A DNA stretch of 64,000 bases from Bifidobacterium goeldii (GCF_003951095.1 NZ_QXGL01000004.1:1-64000), one strand, 5' to 3'. Counted from the stretch's first letter, positions 35,326-44,111 are shown. Translations and numbers: made by a program. Notes: generated by a model from the sequence alone, not told the origin.

Positions 35326-36200
35326 CCATGAATAGGGCAACCGCAAACCACGGCATCGCGCCGCGCGCCAAGCGCAGCGCATCGGCCGAGCTGCGCCGCA
35401 TCGGCACGATCGTATTGGCCGTCGTGTTCTGCATCGTGTGGATCTTCCCGGTCTACTGGATGTTCGTCACGTCGATCAAGCCGCGCAACCAGATCATGAC
35501 CGCCACTCCCGTGTTCTGGCCCGCGAAGCTGTCGATCGACAACTTCATGGTGGCCGTCACCCAGACCTCGTTCCTGACGAACCTGAAGAACAGCGTGATC
35601 GTGACCGCCGTGTCAATCGTCCTGTCGATCGTCCTCGCGTTCTTCGCGTGCGCGGCCCTGACCCTCTACCGGTTCCGCGGCCGTAAGGCGATCATGGTGT
35701 TCGTGCTGGCCATCCAGATGACCTCGGGCGGCATCATCCCGCAGTTCATCATCTTCAACCAGTTCGGCCTGCTCAACAAGTACAGCGGCCTGATCCTCGC
35801 GTACATCGCCATGGTCCTGCCGTTCGCGATCTGGAACATGCGCGGCTTCTTCCTGAACATCCCGAAGGACATCTTCGAGTCCGCGGCCGTCGAGGGAGCC
35901 AACGACTGGCAGATCCTGTGGAAGATCACCTTCCCCCTGGCCGCGCCCGGCATCGTGTCCACGTCCGTGTTCGCGTTCATCAACGCCTGGAACGACTACA
36001 TGACCGCCTACACGTTCATGAAGGACCAGTCCAAGTACACGCTGCCCGTATGGCTCTCCTCGTTCTCCACGCCCACCATGGGCACCGACTTCGGCGGACA
36101 GATGGCCGCATCCGTCATCTTCTCCCTGCCCGTCGTGATCTTCTTCATGATCATTCAACGCAACATCATGAAGGGCGTCACCACTGGAGCCGTCAAATAA
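35322..36200 (+). CDS. sugar ABC transporter permease (MalG-like)
   Basis: A 292-residue permease with six membrane segments and the EAA loop FESAAVEGANDWQILWKIT near 185-205, followed by P-L-A-A-P-G. GTG 35322 overlaps the previous stop (GTGA); ATG 35328 is an alternative with better spacing from GGGGAGG. Partner of the MalF-like permease. Confidence 0.9.
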   Translation: MTMNRATANHGIAPRAKRSASAELRRIGTIVLAVVFCIVWIFPVYWMFVTSIKPRNQIMTATPVFWPAKLSIDNFMVAVTQTSFLTNLKNSVIVTAVSIVLSIVLAFFACAALTLYRFRGRKAIMVFVLAIQMTSGGIIPQFIIFNQFGLLNKYSGLILAYIAMVLPFAIWNMRGFFLNIPKDIFESAAVEGANDWQILWKITFPLAAPGIVSTSVFAFINAWNDYMTAYTFMKDQSKYTLPVWLSSFSTPTMGTDFGGQMAASVIFSLPVVIFFMIIQRNIMKGVTTGAVK

Positions 36201-36226
36201 CACAAACGGAGCGATGAACAATGCGT

Positions 36227-36266
36227 GCGGCGCCGGGACCATTTCCGCGAGTGGTTCCGGCGCCGC
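36227..36266 (+). other. 15-bp hairpin between permease and hexosaminidase genes
   Basis: The arms 36227-36241 and 36252-36266 pair over 15 bp with a single G-T wobble. No T run follows, so it probably stabilises or tunes the mRNA ends rather than fully stopping transcription into the GH20 gene. Confidence 0.6.
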
Positions 36267-36332
36267 GCGTCATCTCGGAACCCAAAACGCAATATACCGC
36301 AATCAAAGGTGAACCACTGAGAAAGGACTTCC

Positions 36333-38354
36333 ATGAGCGATCAAGCAACCCTGAAGGGATGGACCATCATTCCCACGCCGCAGACCGTACAACACAAGGC
36401 GGGCGTCTCACTGCTGCCGATGTGCGGCCGAGTCAACGAGCCACGTGCGTTCGGAGACGAACGGCAGGTACTCGCAACGCAACTTGCCGACGACATCCAT
36501 GCGGTTACGGGATTGGAATGGGACATCGCCACGGGTGACCGTTGGCCTGGATTCATCACATTGACGACACTGGACGATCTCGATGCGCGTCCATCCGGCG
36601 CGTACACGCTCGACATCGCCAAGGACGGCGTGGCCGTCAGGGGCGCGGACTTCGAGGGCGTGCGCAACGGCGTGCAGACCCTGCGCCAACTCATCCGCCA
36701 ATGCGGCGCCGCCCTGCCCTGCCTGCACATCGAGGACCAGCCCGCCTTCGAAACGCGCGGCTACTACCTCGACGTCACCCGCGGCCGCGTCCCCACCCTC
36801 GACTGGCTCAAGACCTGGGCCGACAAACTCTGCCTCTACAAGTACAACCAGCTCCAGCTCTACGTCGAACACACCTTCGCGTTCGACGGCATGAGCGAGA
36901 CCTGGCGCGGCTCCAGCCCGCTCACCCCGCGCGACATCCTCGAATTCGACGACTACTGCGCCGAACGGGGCATCGAGCTCGTGCCGTCCGTCTCCACGTT
37001 CGGCCACCTCTACATGGCCCTGCGCACCCAGTCCCTGCGCGACCTCGGCGAATTCCCCGAGACCGCCGACGAGCCGTTCGGGTTCATCGACCGCATGCGC
37101 CACCACACGCTCAACATCAGCGACGACCGCGCCTTCGACCTGTCCACGAAGCTCATCGACGACTACCTGCAATTGTTCCGCTCCGACAAATTCAACATCT
37201 GCGCCGACGAGACCTTCGACCTCGGCAAGGGCCGCTCCAAACCCCTCGCCGAGAGGATCGGCGTCGCCGCCATGTACGCCGACTACGTCACCCGCCTGTG
37301 CCGCCACCTCGAAACCCAAGGCAAAAAGCCGATGATGTGGGGCGACATCGCCCTCGAACACCCCGAAATCCTGAAACGACTCCCCGAGACCGTCACCCTG
37401 CTCAACTGGCAGTACGACCCGCAGGTCGACGACGGGAAGATCCGCACCGTCGCCGAATCCGGCGCCAGACAGATCGTCTGCCCGGCCGTATGGTGCTGGA
37501 ACGCGCTCCTGCCGCGCATCGACGACGCGTGGAACAACATCACCCGCATGGCCCGCTACGGCACGCAATACCAAGCCGAAGGCATGCTCGTCACCGACTG
37601 GGGCGACCTCGGCCACGTCAACGACCCGCGCATGGCCATCCCCGGCATGATCATCGGCGCACAGGAAGCTTGGAACCCGGGACGAATCCCGAACGAGGCC
37701 GACATGCTCAGCCGCATCTCCCGACTCGAATACCATGACGCCAGCGGAGAACTGCTTGATATCCTTGCTCGTGCAAGCCATGCGGCCTGCTTCCAATGGA
37801 ACCACCTGATCACTTGGCTGGAACTTGATGACGGACAGGACGGCGTCAACACTGGGGTCCTGCAAACCATCCAGGGACTGCTACCGGAAAACGAACGACC
37901 GGACGATGTAATCCGCGCCCTCCAAGACGAAAGCCAGACACCGTCACTTGCGGAATCCCGACGGATGCTGCTCCGCTATCTGAAGCACCACATTGCACTC
38001 GGTGAAACCGCAGATCACCTTCTGCAGACCAGCGCCCGACGAATCGCCACAATCGTCGCTGCCGCAGGATCACAGGCCACCGCGAACGCCGCGGCACTCC
38101 GCATGGCCATCGAAGGGCAGCGACTTCTGAACCAAATCGGTCTCCGACTTGCGTCCGATGTCGGAGCCATCGACTCTATGCAGTCAAGTGCCGCATCTCA
38201 GCATGATGATACGGCGCGTCTTGCCGAAGCGCTGGAAATATGGATGGAGGCGTATGCGGCGCAATGGCGTACTCTCAGCCGAGACTCCGAACTTCGTCGG
38301 CTGCAAGATATGGTGTGGGAGTTAACGGACTATCTGCGCTTCCAATCCGCCTGA
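36333..38354 (+). CDS. GH20 beta-N-acetylhexosaminidase, cytoplasmic
   Basis: A 673-residue glycoside hydrolase family 20 enzyme. A non-catalytic N-terminal domain (about 1-130) precedes the barrel, which begins PAFETRGYYLDVTRGRVPT. The catalytic Asp-Glu pair is at about 292-293 in NICADETFDLG. A long helical C-terminal extension (about 460-673) follows. There is no signal peptide, so it acts on imported oligosaccharide, releasing terminal GlcNAc or GalNAc. It closes the sugar operon. Substrate (human milk type, mucin type or chitobiose type) cannot be told from sequence alone. Confidence 0.9.
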   Translation: MSDQATLKGWTIIPTPQTVQHKAGVSLLPMCGRVNEPRAFGDERQVLATQLADDIHAVTGLEWDIATGDRWPGFITLTTLDDLDARPSGAYTLDIAKDGVAVRGADFEGVRNGVQTLRQLIRQCGAALPCLHIEDQPAFETRGYYLDVTRGRVPTLDWLKTWADKLCLYKYNQLQLYVEHTFAFDGMSETWRGSSPLTPRDILEFDDYCAERGIELVPSVSTFGHLYMALRTQSLRDLGEFPETADEPFGFIDRMRHHTLNISDDRAFDLSTKLIDDYLQLFRSDKFNICADETFDLGKGRSKPLAERIGVAAMYADYVTRLCRHLETQGKKPMMWGDIALEHPEILKRLPETVTLLNWQYDPQVDDGKIRTVAESGARQIVCPAVWCWNALLPRIDDAWNNITRMARYGTQYQAEGMLVTDWGDLGHVNDPRMAIPGMIIGAQEAWNPGRIPNEADMLSRISRLEYHDASGELLDILARASHAACFQWNHLITWLELDDGQDGVNTGVLQTIQGLLPENERPDDVIRALQDESQTPSLAESRRMLLRYLKHHIALGETADHLLQTSARRIATIVAAAGSQATANAAALRMAIEGQRLLNQIGLRLASDVGAIDSMQSSAASQHDDTARLAEALEIWMEAYAAQWRTLSRDSELRRLQDMVWELTDYLRFQSA

Positions 38355-38390
38355 TGCTGCGATTGTGAGACTTCGACCAGTCAGATACCA

Positions 38391-38430
38391 AAATGCCGTG
38401 AGGAACCAATTCCGATCCCTCACGGCATTT
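38391..38430. terminator. bidirectional terminator
   Basis: A perfect 13-bp stem (38391-38403 with 38418-38430) with AAA on one side and TTT on the other lies between the converging hexosaminidase and integrase genes. Confidence 0.8.
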
Positions 38431-38476
38431 CCTATACGAAGGTGAGTCACGTATCGCGATGGTGCATCACTTTGGT

Positions 38477-39754
38477 CTAGGACTCACGCCGCTGAATACC
38501 GCTCATAAATGATTCGGCAAGCTCGTCAACCACTTGACTCTGATGCGAGGCGACAGTGAGCTGGTAGTACCGGATAGCCACCTTCTCACTGACGTGTCCC
38601 AATTGATTCATGACTTCCCGCAACGTTCCACCCTGAATCATGAGTAATGTTGCATGACTGGCTCGTAATGCCTGGAATGTCAGATCGGGACGTCCTGCTT
38701 TCAACCGAGCCTTGGCGAACTGGCCGTCCAGCGTTGTCTGGGACATGATTCTTGCACGTTTGGGCACGAACACCGGCGAATCCGGTCGGGTCAGATCGCA
38801 GTAATCAGAAAGGTGCTGTCGAATAAGAGGAATCAGCGTATCCGGGATGTGTACGTTCCTGATGCTGGATTCCGTTTTCGTCTTGCCGAATTGGAGATCC
38901 CCTCTGTCAGCGACACCGCGATTCACGGAGTGCCGGACGTGAAGTATCTGTCTGTTCAGATCGATGTCTTGCACCTGAAGCCCACAGAGTTCGCCACATC
39001 GCAGACCACCCACTAAAGTCGAGAGGAATACGGACAGTCTGGTGTAATCGGGCATGGCGTCAGCCAGCAGGATCAATTCGGAAGGAGTCACCGGCGGCAC
39101 GTTGATGCGGGCGGGCTGTGGTGCTGGCGGAATATGGAATATGAAGGGATTGAAGGACAACAATGGCTCCGAACCGTCCAATCCGCCTCGGGTAGCTGAT
39201 TCCAGTACCGCCTTCAGCCGCATGCATGAGCGTCGGAACGCCCACCGTCCTTCCGGGTGAGGCGCATCATACCAAGCCTTGATAATGGACGGAGTGATCT
39301 CGTTAAGCGGCAGGTCTCCAAGACTTGGCAGAAAATGGCCAATGTCCAGATAAAGATTGCGACGCGTGCCACCGGCGATACCATTGCCGTCGGGCAGCCG
39401 GTATTCCTCGGCCCATCGCATCACATAGTCGCGGAACAACATATTGCGTTGTGTTTGGCTCTTTTCCGCGACGGCTTTTCGTCGGCTTCGTTCTGTTGGA
39501 TGAACCCATTCGGCGATGCCGTTACGATGGAGGCTGACAAGATACTTTTCGGCTTCCAGCCATCTACGGGCTTCGAGCTCCTGATCCGGCTTGAACTGGC
39601 GTTGGACGCGTTTGCCGGGTTCTAATGGATTCGGATATCGAACCTGCCATGCGATTAGCATGCCGGTTCTGTCATAACGGGCCAGCACGGTTCCCCACTT
39701 GCTTCGCGGCGGCTTCTGCGGATGGTTTCCATGGGAATGCCTGATTTTCGGCAT
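38477..39754 (-). CDS. int: tyrosine recombinase / integrase 1
   Basis: A 425-residue phage-type integrase. ATG 39754 follows AGGGAGATCAAT. The N-terminal arm-binding part and core-binding part precede the catalytic domain, with Arg about 252 (GGLRCGEL), Arg about 364 (FQALRASH), His about 387 (LGHVSEK) and Tyr about 396/397. The box II His is Gln here. It is closely similar to integrase 2 at 42813-44057 along its whole length, suggesting two related elements side by side. Confidence 0.9.
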   Translation of the reverse strand: MPKIRHSHGNHPQKPPRSKWGTVLARYDRTGMLIAWQVRYPNPLEPGKRVQRQFKPDQELEARRWLEAEKYLVSLHRNGIAEWVHPTERSRRKAVAEKSQTQRNMLFRDYVMRWAEEYRLPDGNGIAGGTRRNLYLDIGHFLPSLGDLPLNEITPSIIKAWYDAPHPEGRWAFRRSCMRLKAVLESATRGGLDGSEPLLSFNPFIFHIPPAPQPARINVPPVTPSELILLADAMPDYTRLSVFLSTLVGGLRCGELCGLQVQDIDLNRQILHVRHSVNRGVADRGDLQFGKTKTESSIRNVHIPDTLIPLIRQHLSDYCDLTRPDSPVFVPKRARIMSQTTLDGQFAKARLKAGRPDLTFQALRASHATLLMIQGGTLREVMNQLGHVSEKVAIRYYQLTVASHQSQVVDELAESFMSGIQRRES

Positions 39755-39776
39755 ATTGATCTCCCTCGATCGCGAA

Positions 39777-39799
39777 AAGGCGCACCCTGCGTGCGCCTT
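39777..39799 (-). promoter_or_regulatory. hairpin in the integrase 1 leader
   Basis: An 8-bp stem (39777-39784 with 39792-39799) lies 23 bases upstream of the integrase 1 start and may tune its expression. Confidence 0.4.
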
Positions 39800-39860
39800 G
39801 TGGGGAGATTGAAACCAAGGAACAGTGTAAGTGAATATGCTGAAAGAGTCGTTGCTTGTT

Positions 39861-39882
39861 TTTGTCATCTTGAGATGACAAA
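39861..39882. promoter_or_regulatory. perfect 10-bp-arm palindrome (TGTCATCT type)
   Basis: TTTGTCATCT-TG-AGATGACAAA. The same core and spacer occur at 7201 and 16207. It lies between integrase 1 (-) and the membrane-protein/DUF2599 pair (+, start 40067), so it could control either. The remaining bases 39883-40066 hold no gene. Confidence 0.6.
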
Positions 39883-40066
39883 CCGTCCAGGGTATCTTGA
39901 GTTCGACTGCATAGGATTCGATACTTTATATCTTGGTCTTAAGTCTGAGAATCATCTTCTGGTGCTGACCCTGAAGCTATTCACAGACTGACTACATATT
40001 GAGAAAATTATTTGTCTGACCCCGATATGCCTTAATCGTGTAGGAAGACGGACTCAAAGGAGAGAA

Positions 40067-40414
40067 ATGACTATATCAAACACTATTGAGTTGGCTCCGA
40101 TGTGGACGTTTCTTCTCTATTGTTCGATGATTGGATGCAATATCTATTATCTGCATTATCTTGATCGGCACCGATTCCAGTTGATTCCTGCACGCTTTTT
40201 CGTCCTGCCGATACTTATCTCGATCGTCTCTGCCGTTTTTGTAATGCTGACATATTGCGATGTCGCTTATTCAGCAAAAGCAGATATGGATATGAGAGAT
40301 TTCTATATCTCATACATCCCTTTGGTTTCCATCCTGTTGGGAATTCTCATACTCATGGAAATCATATATTCCATAAAAATTTCCCTATCCAAGAAGAAGA
40401 ATAGCAATGCGTAA
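40067..40414 (+). CDS. small membrane protein (putative immunity protein)
   Basis: A 115-residue protein with three membrane helices (about 11-28, 43-62 and 85-105) and a Lys-rich C terminus. AAAGGAGAG precedes the ATG. It overlaps the secreted DUF2599 gene by 8 bases, so the two are coupled. Small membrane proteins coupled to secreted toxins are often immunity proteins; that role here is inference. AT content is higher than the surroundings, which suggests transfer. Confidence 0.6.
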   Translation: MTISNTIELAPMWTFLLYCSMIGCNIYYLHYLDRHRFQLIPARFFVLPILISIVSAVFVMLTYCDVAYSAKADMDMRDFYISYIPLVSILLGILILMEIIYSIKISLSKKKNSNA

Positions 40415-40979
40415 TAATCGACTGGTCAAATCGACGGCCTCCCTCTTGCTCGCCGTCGCGGTCTCCTTCTCCTCGGTAATGGTGGCCTCCGCGACGGAGA
40501 CGACCTCCACCAATGCGGCTAAGACGCCGCAATATGCGCAGTCACATTATCCTTCCGAAGCGGAGATTGAAGCATATCTCAATGATCCGCAATACAAGAA
40601 ATATGGTCGCACCAGAGAAGACGTGGAAGCCTACCTCAAGGCTAACGCTGAAGAAGATGCCGCTACCACTACCACCATGGAAGCGGGTTTGTATAGCTCC
40701 TGGAGCACGGACCTGTTTTCCGATGGATATTGGATGAATCGCAGCGGCGTATGGTCCTTGTCCATTATGCCTAGAAGAGCGCTTCTATGGGATACCGACC
40801 GCGGATGGGGACAGGTTTACGATCGTTTCCATACAAGTAGACATTGGACTTACTATTCGGCATGGGCTGACGCATCCATGAGAAAACAGTTCAATTGTCA
40901 TGCTCAGTATGGAATGCTAAAGACCCCTTATCACCTAGAGCCATCAAGGTCGGACGTAAGCTCCATCACTTGCAATTAG
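40407..40979 (+). CDS. secreted DUF2599-domain protein
   Basis: A 190-residue protein with a signal peptide (about 1-31, ending VMVASA). A propeptide-like acidic region follows, then the DUF2599 domain (about 100-190): SDGYWMNRSGVWSLSIMPR, WGQVYDRFHTSRHW and QFNCHAQYGMLKTPYHLEPSR with two conserved Cys. The family occurs in secreted actinobacterial and Firmicute proteins; function unknown, an antibacterial or surface role is possible. Overlaps the upstream membrane-protein gene. Confidence 0.7.
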   Translation: MRNNRLVKSTASLLLAVAVSFSSVMVASATETTSTNAAKTPQYAQSHYPSEAEIEAYLNDPQYKKYGRTREDVEAYLKANAEEDAATTTTMEAGLYSSWSTDLFSDGYWMNRSGVWSLSIMPRRALLWDTDRGWGQVYDRFHTSRHWTYYSAWADASMRKQFNCHAQYGMLKTPYHLEPSRSDVSSITCN

Positions 40980-41281
40980 GGTTGTGCGGGCGGGAACATA
41001 AGTCCGCCCACACAAATCCCATAGAACATCATTGCCATCCTGCACTCGCTGTCGCCGGCACACCAGCGGAAAAACGCCGCGTCCACCAGCTGTCGGATAC
41101 TCTGGTTCTGCTAAATCAAAATTGACATCAAAAAGAGAAGCCACCATGTCAAAGCTGGTTTAACAAAGCGTCGAATATCAAGTATTCGGCTGTATTCCGC
41201 CGTAAGTAAGAGGATATGACATTTTGAGCTACATAATTCAGAATTTCATGTCCTCATACATACAACCTGTTTACAGGCCCG
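40980..41281. other. intergenic region
   Basis: No gene or clear terminator was recognised between the DUF2599 gene (+) and the nucleotidyltransferase gene (-), which converge here. Confidence 0.4.
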
Positions 41282-42019
41282 TCACCAGGTGGCGAGTGTT
41301 TCGATAGCGTCCAGTCCATCCTGACGATGTGATTCATCAAGGTTGTCCCAGTAAGGTGAATCCTCGGTGAGCTTGTCGTGCAGGAGTTTGATGCGTCTGC
41401 GATCGGTGTTGCTGTGCAGGCGCATGAGTTCAGCGTCAGGGTCCGGGATGAGCGACGCAAGCATGGCGGCGTCGTAGAGGTGGCGGTCACCGTAGCCGGC
41501 GTGGTCGGCGCTGTAGGCCGCGCTCTTGAGTATCAGCGCGCCGAGCAGGTCCGGGATACGGATTGTGACTTCGGTGCCGCTTTGGTCGTCGATGAGCCGG
41601 ACCTGCATGCTGCGCTCCACGGCCTGAGCGCCGCCCGGCATGGACAGCACCGGCGTACCGGCGATGGTCGCGTCAGTCCCGAGGAACTTGGGCAGGTGAT
41701 CGGCGACCAACAGATCCACGACGTCACCGTTCGGCGCACTCATGCGTGTCGTGTATCCGGTCAGCGTGCCCGGTTGCGTCTCGAACCCGCGGGCGGCGAG
41801 GATGCTGCGCAGCCTAGCGATGCCGCGTCGGTCGGCCATGAGGTCGGCGAGCAGGTCGGCGTCGGTGGTGGGGCGCGCTGTCAATCCTCCCATGATGGCG
41901 TGCAGTTGGACCATGAGCCCGCCCGTGAGCAGCCATGATTCCGGGATGTTCGCCGCGGCGACCGCGTACACGGTGCTCCATGGATGGCCCGTGTTGGGGA
42001 TGTGGGTTGTCGGAATCAT
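41282..42019 (-). CDS. AbiEii-like nucleotidyltransferase (putative toxin)
   Basis: A 245-residue protein with the nucleotidyltransferase start LTGGLMVQLHAIMGGLTARPTTDADLL: a GG helix then T-x-DxD at about 49-54. DUF1814/AbiEii-type enzymes act as toxins in type IV-like systems and in phage defence. ATG 42019 overlaps the stop of the upstream gene by four bases, typical of toxin-antitoxin pairs. The exact subfamily was not settled. Confidence 0.65.
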   Translation of the reverse strand: MIPTTHIPNTGHPWSTVYAVAAANIPESWLLTGGLMVQLHAIMGGLTARPTTDADLLADLMADRRGIARLRSILAARGFETQPGTLTGYTTRMSAPNGDVVDLLVADHLPKFLGTDATIAGTPVLSMPGGAQAVERSMQVRLIDDQSGTEVTIRIPDLLGALILKSAAYSADHAGYGDRHLYDAAMLASLIPDPDAELMRLHSNTDRRRIKLLHDKLTEDSPYWDNLDESHRQDGLDAIETLATW

Positions 42020-42720
42020 GCCTGATGCTCCTTGCGATGATATTCGTCGATCAGCTGTTGAAGGGTTTCCAGACCGGCGCGGCGTTCTCTCGGGTCGTTG
42101 GATTCGGCCAGGTCGGCCGCACATACGCCGAGAGGCATAGGGCCCTCACCGGCGGGAAGACCGTCGGTGACATGGAGCCGTACCCGGACCGGAGTCGCGC
42201 CTTGCTTCAACCGGCATTGCCGAATGGCGTCGTTCAGAGCATCGGCGGTGACGTAGCCTTCCACCACGTCTGTGGCGGTCAATTGGAACGAGGCGGCCAA
42301 TGCTCCGGTGGCGGCGGAGGGACGGATGAGGGTTTCGACCTCGGCGAGGTTGGAATCCCTGCACCAGTATTCGACCGTCGTCGCACGCCTGCGCGCGAGA
42401 CGGGTCAGATTCTCCGCATCCATCTGCCTCAGGTATCCCCTGAGCCGGTATCGCTGCTGCCGGCCCAGCCATGGCGCGTCGAGCCCGCTGAGCATGTATA
42501 GCGCCCCGAACGCCATGTCTGGTGAATAAGGGCGCCCATCCGCACCCTGCCACTGTGCTTGGCGACGTACGGAATCCTCCGTAATCAGCGAGCCGCCTCC
42601 CGCGGAAAGAGATTCAAGCCGGCCAGCAGCGCGAAGCGCGCTGACCCGTCGCTCACTCACTCCGAGCCTACGGGCGGCTTCCCGCCGTGTGAGCAGCGTC
42701 CGATTCGTTCTGATAGCCAT
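42016..42720 (-). CDS. helix-turn-helix protein, likely antitoxin
   Basis: A 234-residue protein with an N-terminal helix-turn-helix (LTRREAARRLGVSERRVSALRAAGRL, about 10-35) and an unassigned C-terminal part. It lies directly before the nucleotidyltransferase gene and directly after a perfect inverted repeat (42729-42770), as expected for an autoregulating antitoxin. ATG 42720 is chosen; the much longer frame upstream runs into the integrase and is spurious. Confidence 0.7.
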   Translation of the reverse strand: MAIRTNRTLLTRREAARRLGVSERRVSALRAAGRLESLSAGGGSLITEDSVRRQAQWQGADGRPYSPDMAFGALYMLSGLDAPWLGRQQRYRLRGYLRQMDAENLTRLARRRATTVEYWCRDSNLAEVETLIRPSAATGALAASFQLTATDVVEGYVTADALNDAIRQCRLKQGATPVRVRLHVTDGLPAGEGPMPLGVCAADLAESNDPRERRAGLETLQQLIDEYHRKEHQA

Positions 42721-42728
42721 ATTCCTAT

Positions 42729-42770
42729 TGTATACAGAACTATTCCAGATTGGGAATAGTTCTGTATACA
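42729..42770 (-). promoter_or_regulatory. perfect 18-bp inverted repeat, probable operator
   Basis: The arms 42729-42746 and 42753-42770 are perfect reverse complements with a 6-base spacer. The repeat begins 9 bases from the antitoxin start, so a protein bound here would block transcription or translation. It is AT-rich compared with its surroundings. Confidence 0.7.
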
Positions 42771-42812
42771 CCGGGCAACAGGGCGTCTCAATCCGTGTTC
42801 GTCTGCATGTGG

Positions 42813-44057
42813 TCATTGCGCTGCTTTGATGAAGTCTTCGGCGAGTTGGTTGACGATCTGGTTGCGGTGTCGGGCGACGATGCGCTGGTAGTGCTTGATG
42901 GCGACCTTCTCGCTGACGTGGCCGAGTTCGTCCATGACTTCCCGCAGGGTGCCGCCCTTGAGCATGAGCAGGGTCGCGTGGCTCGCTCGCAGGGATTGGA
43001 AGGTCAGGTCGGGGCGGCCGGCTTTCTCCCTGGCTTTGCGGAACTGGGCCTCCAGGGTGGTCTGGCTCATCACCGAGGCTCGTCTGGGACGGAAGACCAT
43101 GGCTTCCGGGTCCGTCCATTCGCAGTGTCTGAGCAGATGGTCGTGAATCAGGGGAACGAGCCCGTCGGGGATGGGTACGGTGCGTCGGCTGGAGTCGGTC
43201 TTGGTCCTGGCGATGCGTGTCGAACCGCGATCCGCATAGCCCCTGTTGACGGAATGGCGCACGGTCAGGCGTTTGGCCTTCAGGTCGATGTCCTTGACCT
43301 GCAGGCCGCACAGCTCGCCGCAACGGAGGCCTCCGACGAGCGTGGCGAGTATCACCGCCAGTCTCGTGTAGTCGGGCATATTCTCCGCGATCAGCTTGAG
43401 TTCCAGCGGCGTGACCGGCGGAACGTCCTCCCTGGCGGATCGCGGCGCCGGCGGTATGGGCAGAATGAACGGGTTGTCACGGATCAGCGGCGGGGAGCCG
43501 TCCATGCTCATCTTCGTGGCGCTGGTGAACGCCGCCTTCAGGCGCATGCATGAGCGACGGAACGCCCATTGCCCCTCGGGGTGCGGCGCATCGTACCAGC
43601 GTTTGATGTCCTTCGGCGTGATCTCGGTCAGAAGCTTGCCCTTGAAGCCCGGCATGAAGTGCGCGATGTCGAGATACAGGTTCCGGCGCGTGCCGCCGGC
43701 TATCCTCTCGCCGTTCGGCAGCCGGTATCCTTCCGCCCACCGGGTCACGTAATCCTCGAACGAGATAAGGCTCGCGCGCTTCCTGCGGCGGCGTTCTGAC
43801 GGATGGACCCATTCCTGGATGTTCTTGCGGTCCAGTTCCACCAGATGCCGTTCCTCTTCGAGCCACTGGTGCGCCTCGTGCTCCATGTCCGGCTTGAACT
43901 GACGCTGGACCTTCTTGCCCGGTCGTTTCGGGTCCGGGTACCGCACCTGCCAGGCGACGAGATTGCCTGCGGTATCGTAGCGCGGCGTCACGGTGCCGAA
44001 CCTGCTCCGCCGCCCCGGCGACGGCCCCATACTGTCCTTCTTCGTCCTTGCGGACAT
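42813..44057 (-). CDS. int: tyrosine recombinase / integrase 2
   Basis: A 414-residue integrase with Arg about 245 (GGLRCGEL), Arg about 357 (FQSLRASH), His about 380 (LGHVSEK) and Tyr about 390 (KHYQR). As in integrase 1 the box II His is Gln. It starts at ATG 44057 after GGAGCATC. Arm-type repeats lie 55-126 bases upstream. It probably catalyses integration of the element whose right end is near 44.1-44.5 kb. Confidence 0.92.
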   Translation of the reverse strand: MSARTKKDSMGPSPGRRSRFGTVTPRYDTAGNLVAWQVRYPDPKRPGKKVQRQFKPDMEHEAHQWLEEERHLVELDRKNIQEWVHPSERRRRKRASLISFEDYVTRWAEGYRLPNGERIAGGTRRNLYLDIAHFMPGFKGKLLTEITPKDIKRWYDAPHPEGQWAFRRSCMRLKAAFTSATKMSMDGSPPLIRDNPFILPIPPAPRSAREDVPPVTPLELKLIAENMPDYTRLAVILATLVGGLRCGELCGLQVKDIDLKAKRLTVRHSVNRGYADRGSTRIARTKTDSSRRTVPIPDGLVPLIHDHLLRHCEWTDPEAMVFRPRRASVMSQTTLEAQFRKAREKAGRPDLTFQSLRASHATLLMLKGGTLREVMDELGHVSEKVAIKHYQRIVARHRNQIVNQLAEDFIKAAQ

Positions 44058-44111
44058 GATGATGCTCCTTGTGCTGAATCCAAGATCGATGGCATGGCAT
44101 AACGGCCTCGG

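Noticed and set aside
36408-37865. A 485-residue - strand open frame opposite the GH20 gene
   Set aside because: GC-rich third positions keep the antisense frame open; the product is Val/Gly/Ala/Glu-rich with no motif, while the GH20 gene has clear catalytic residues.
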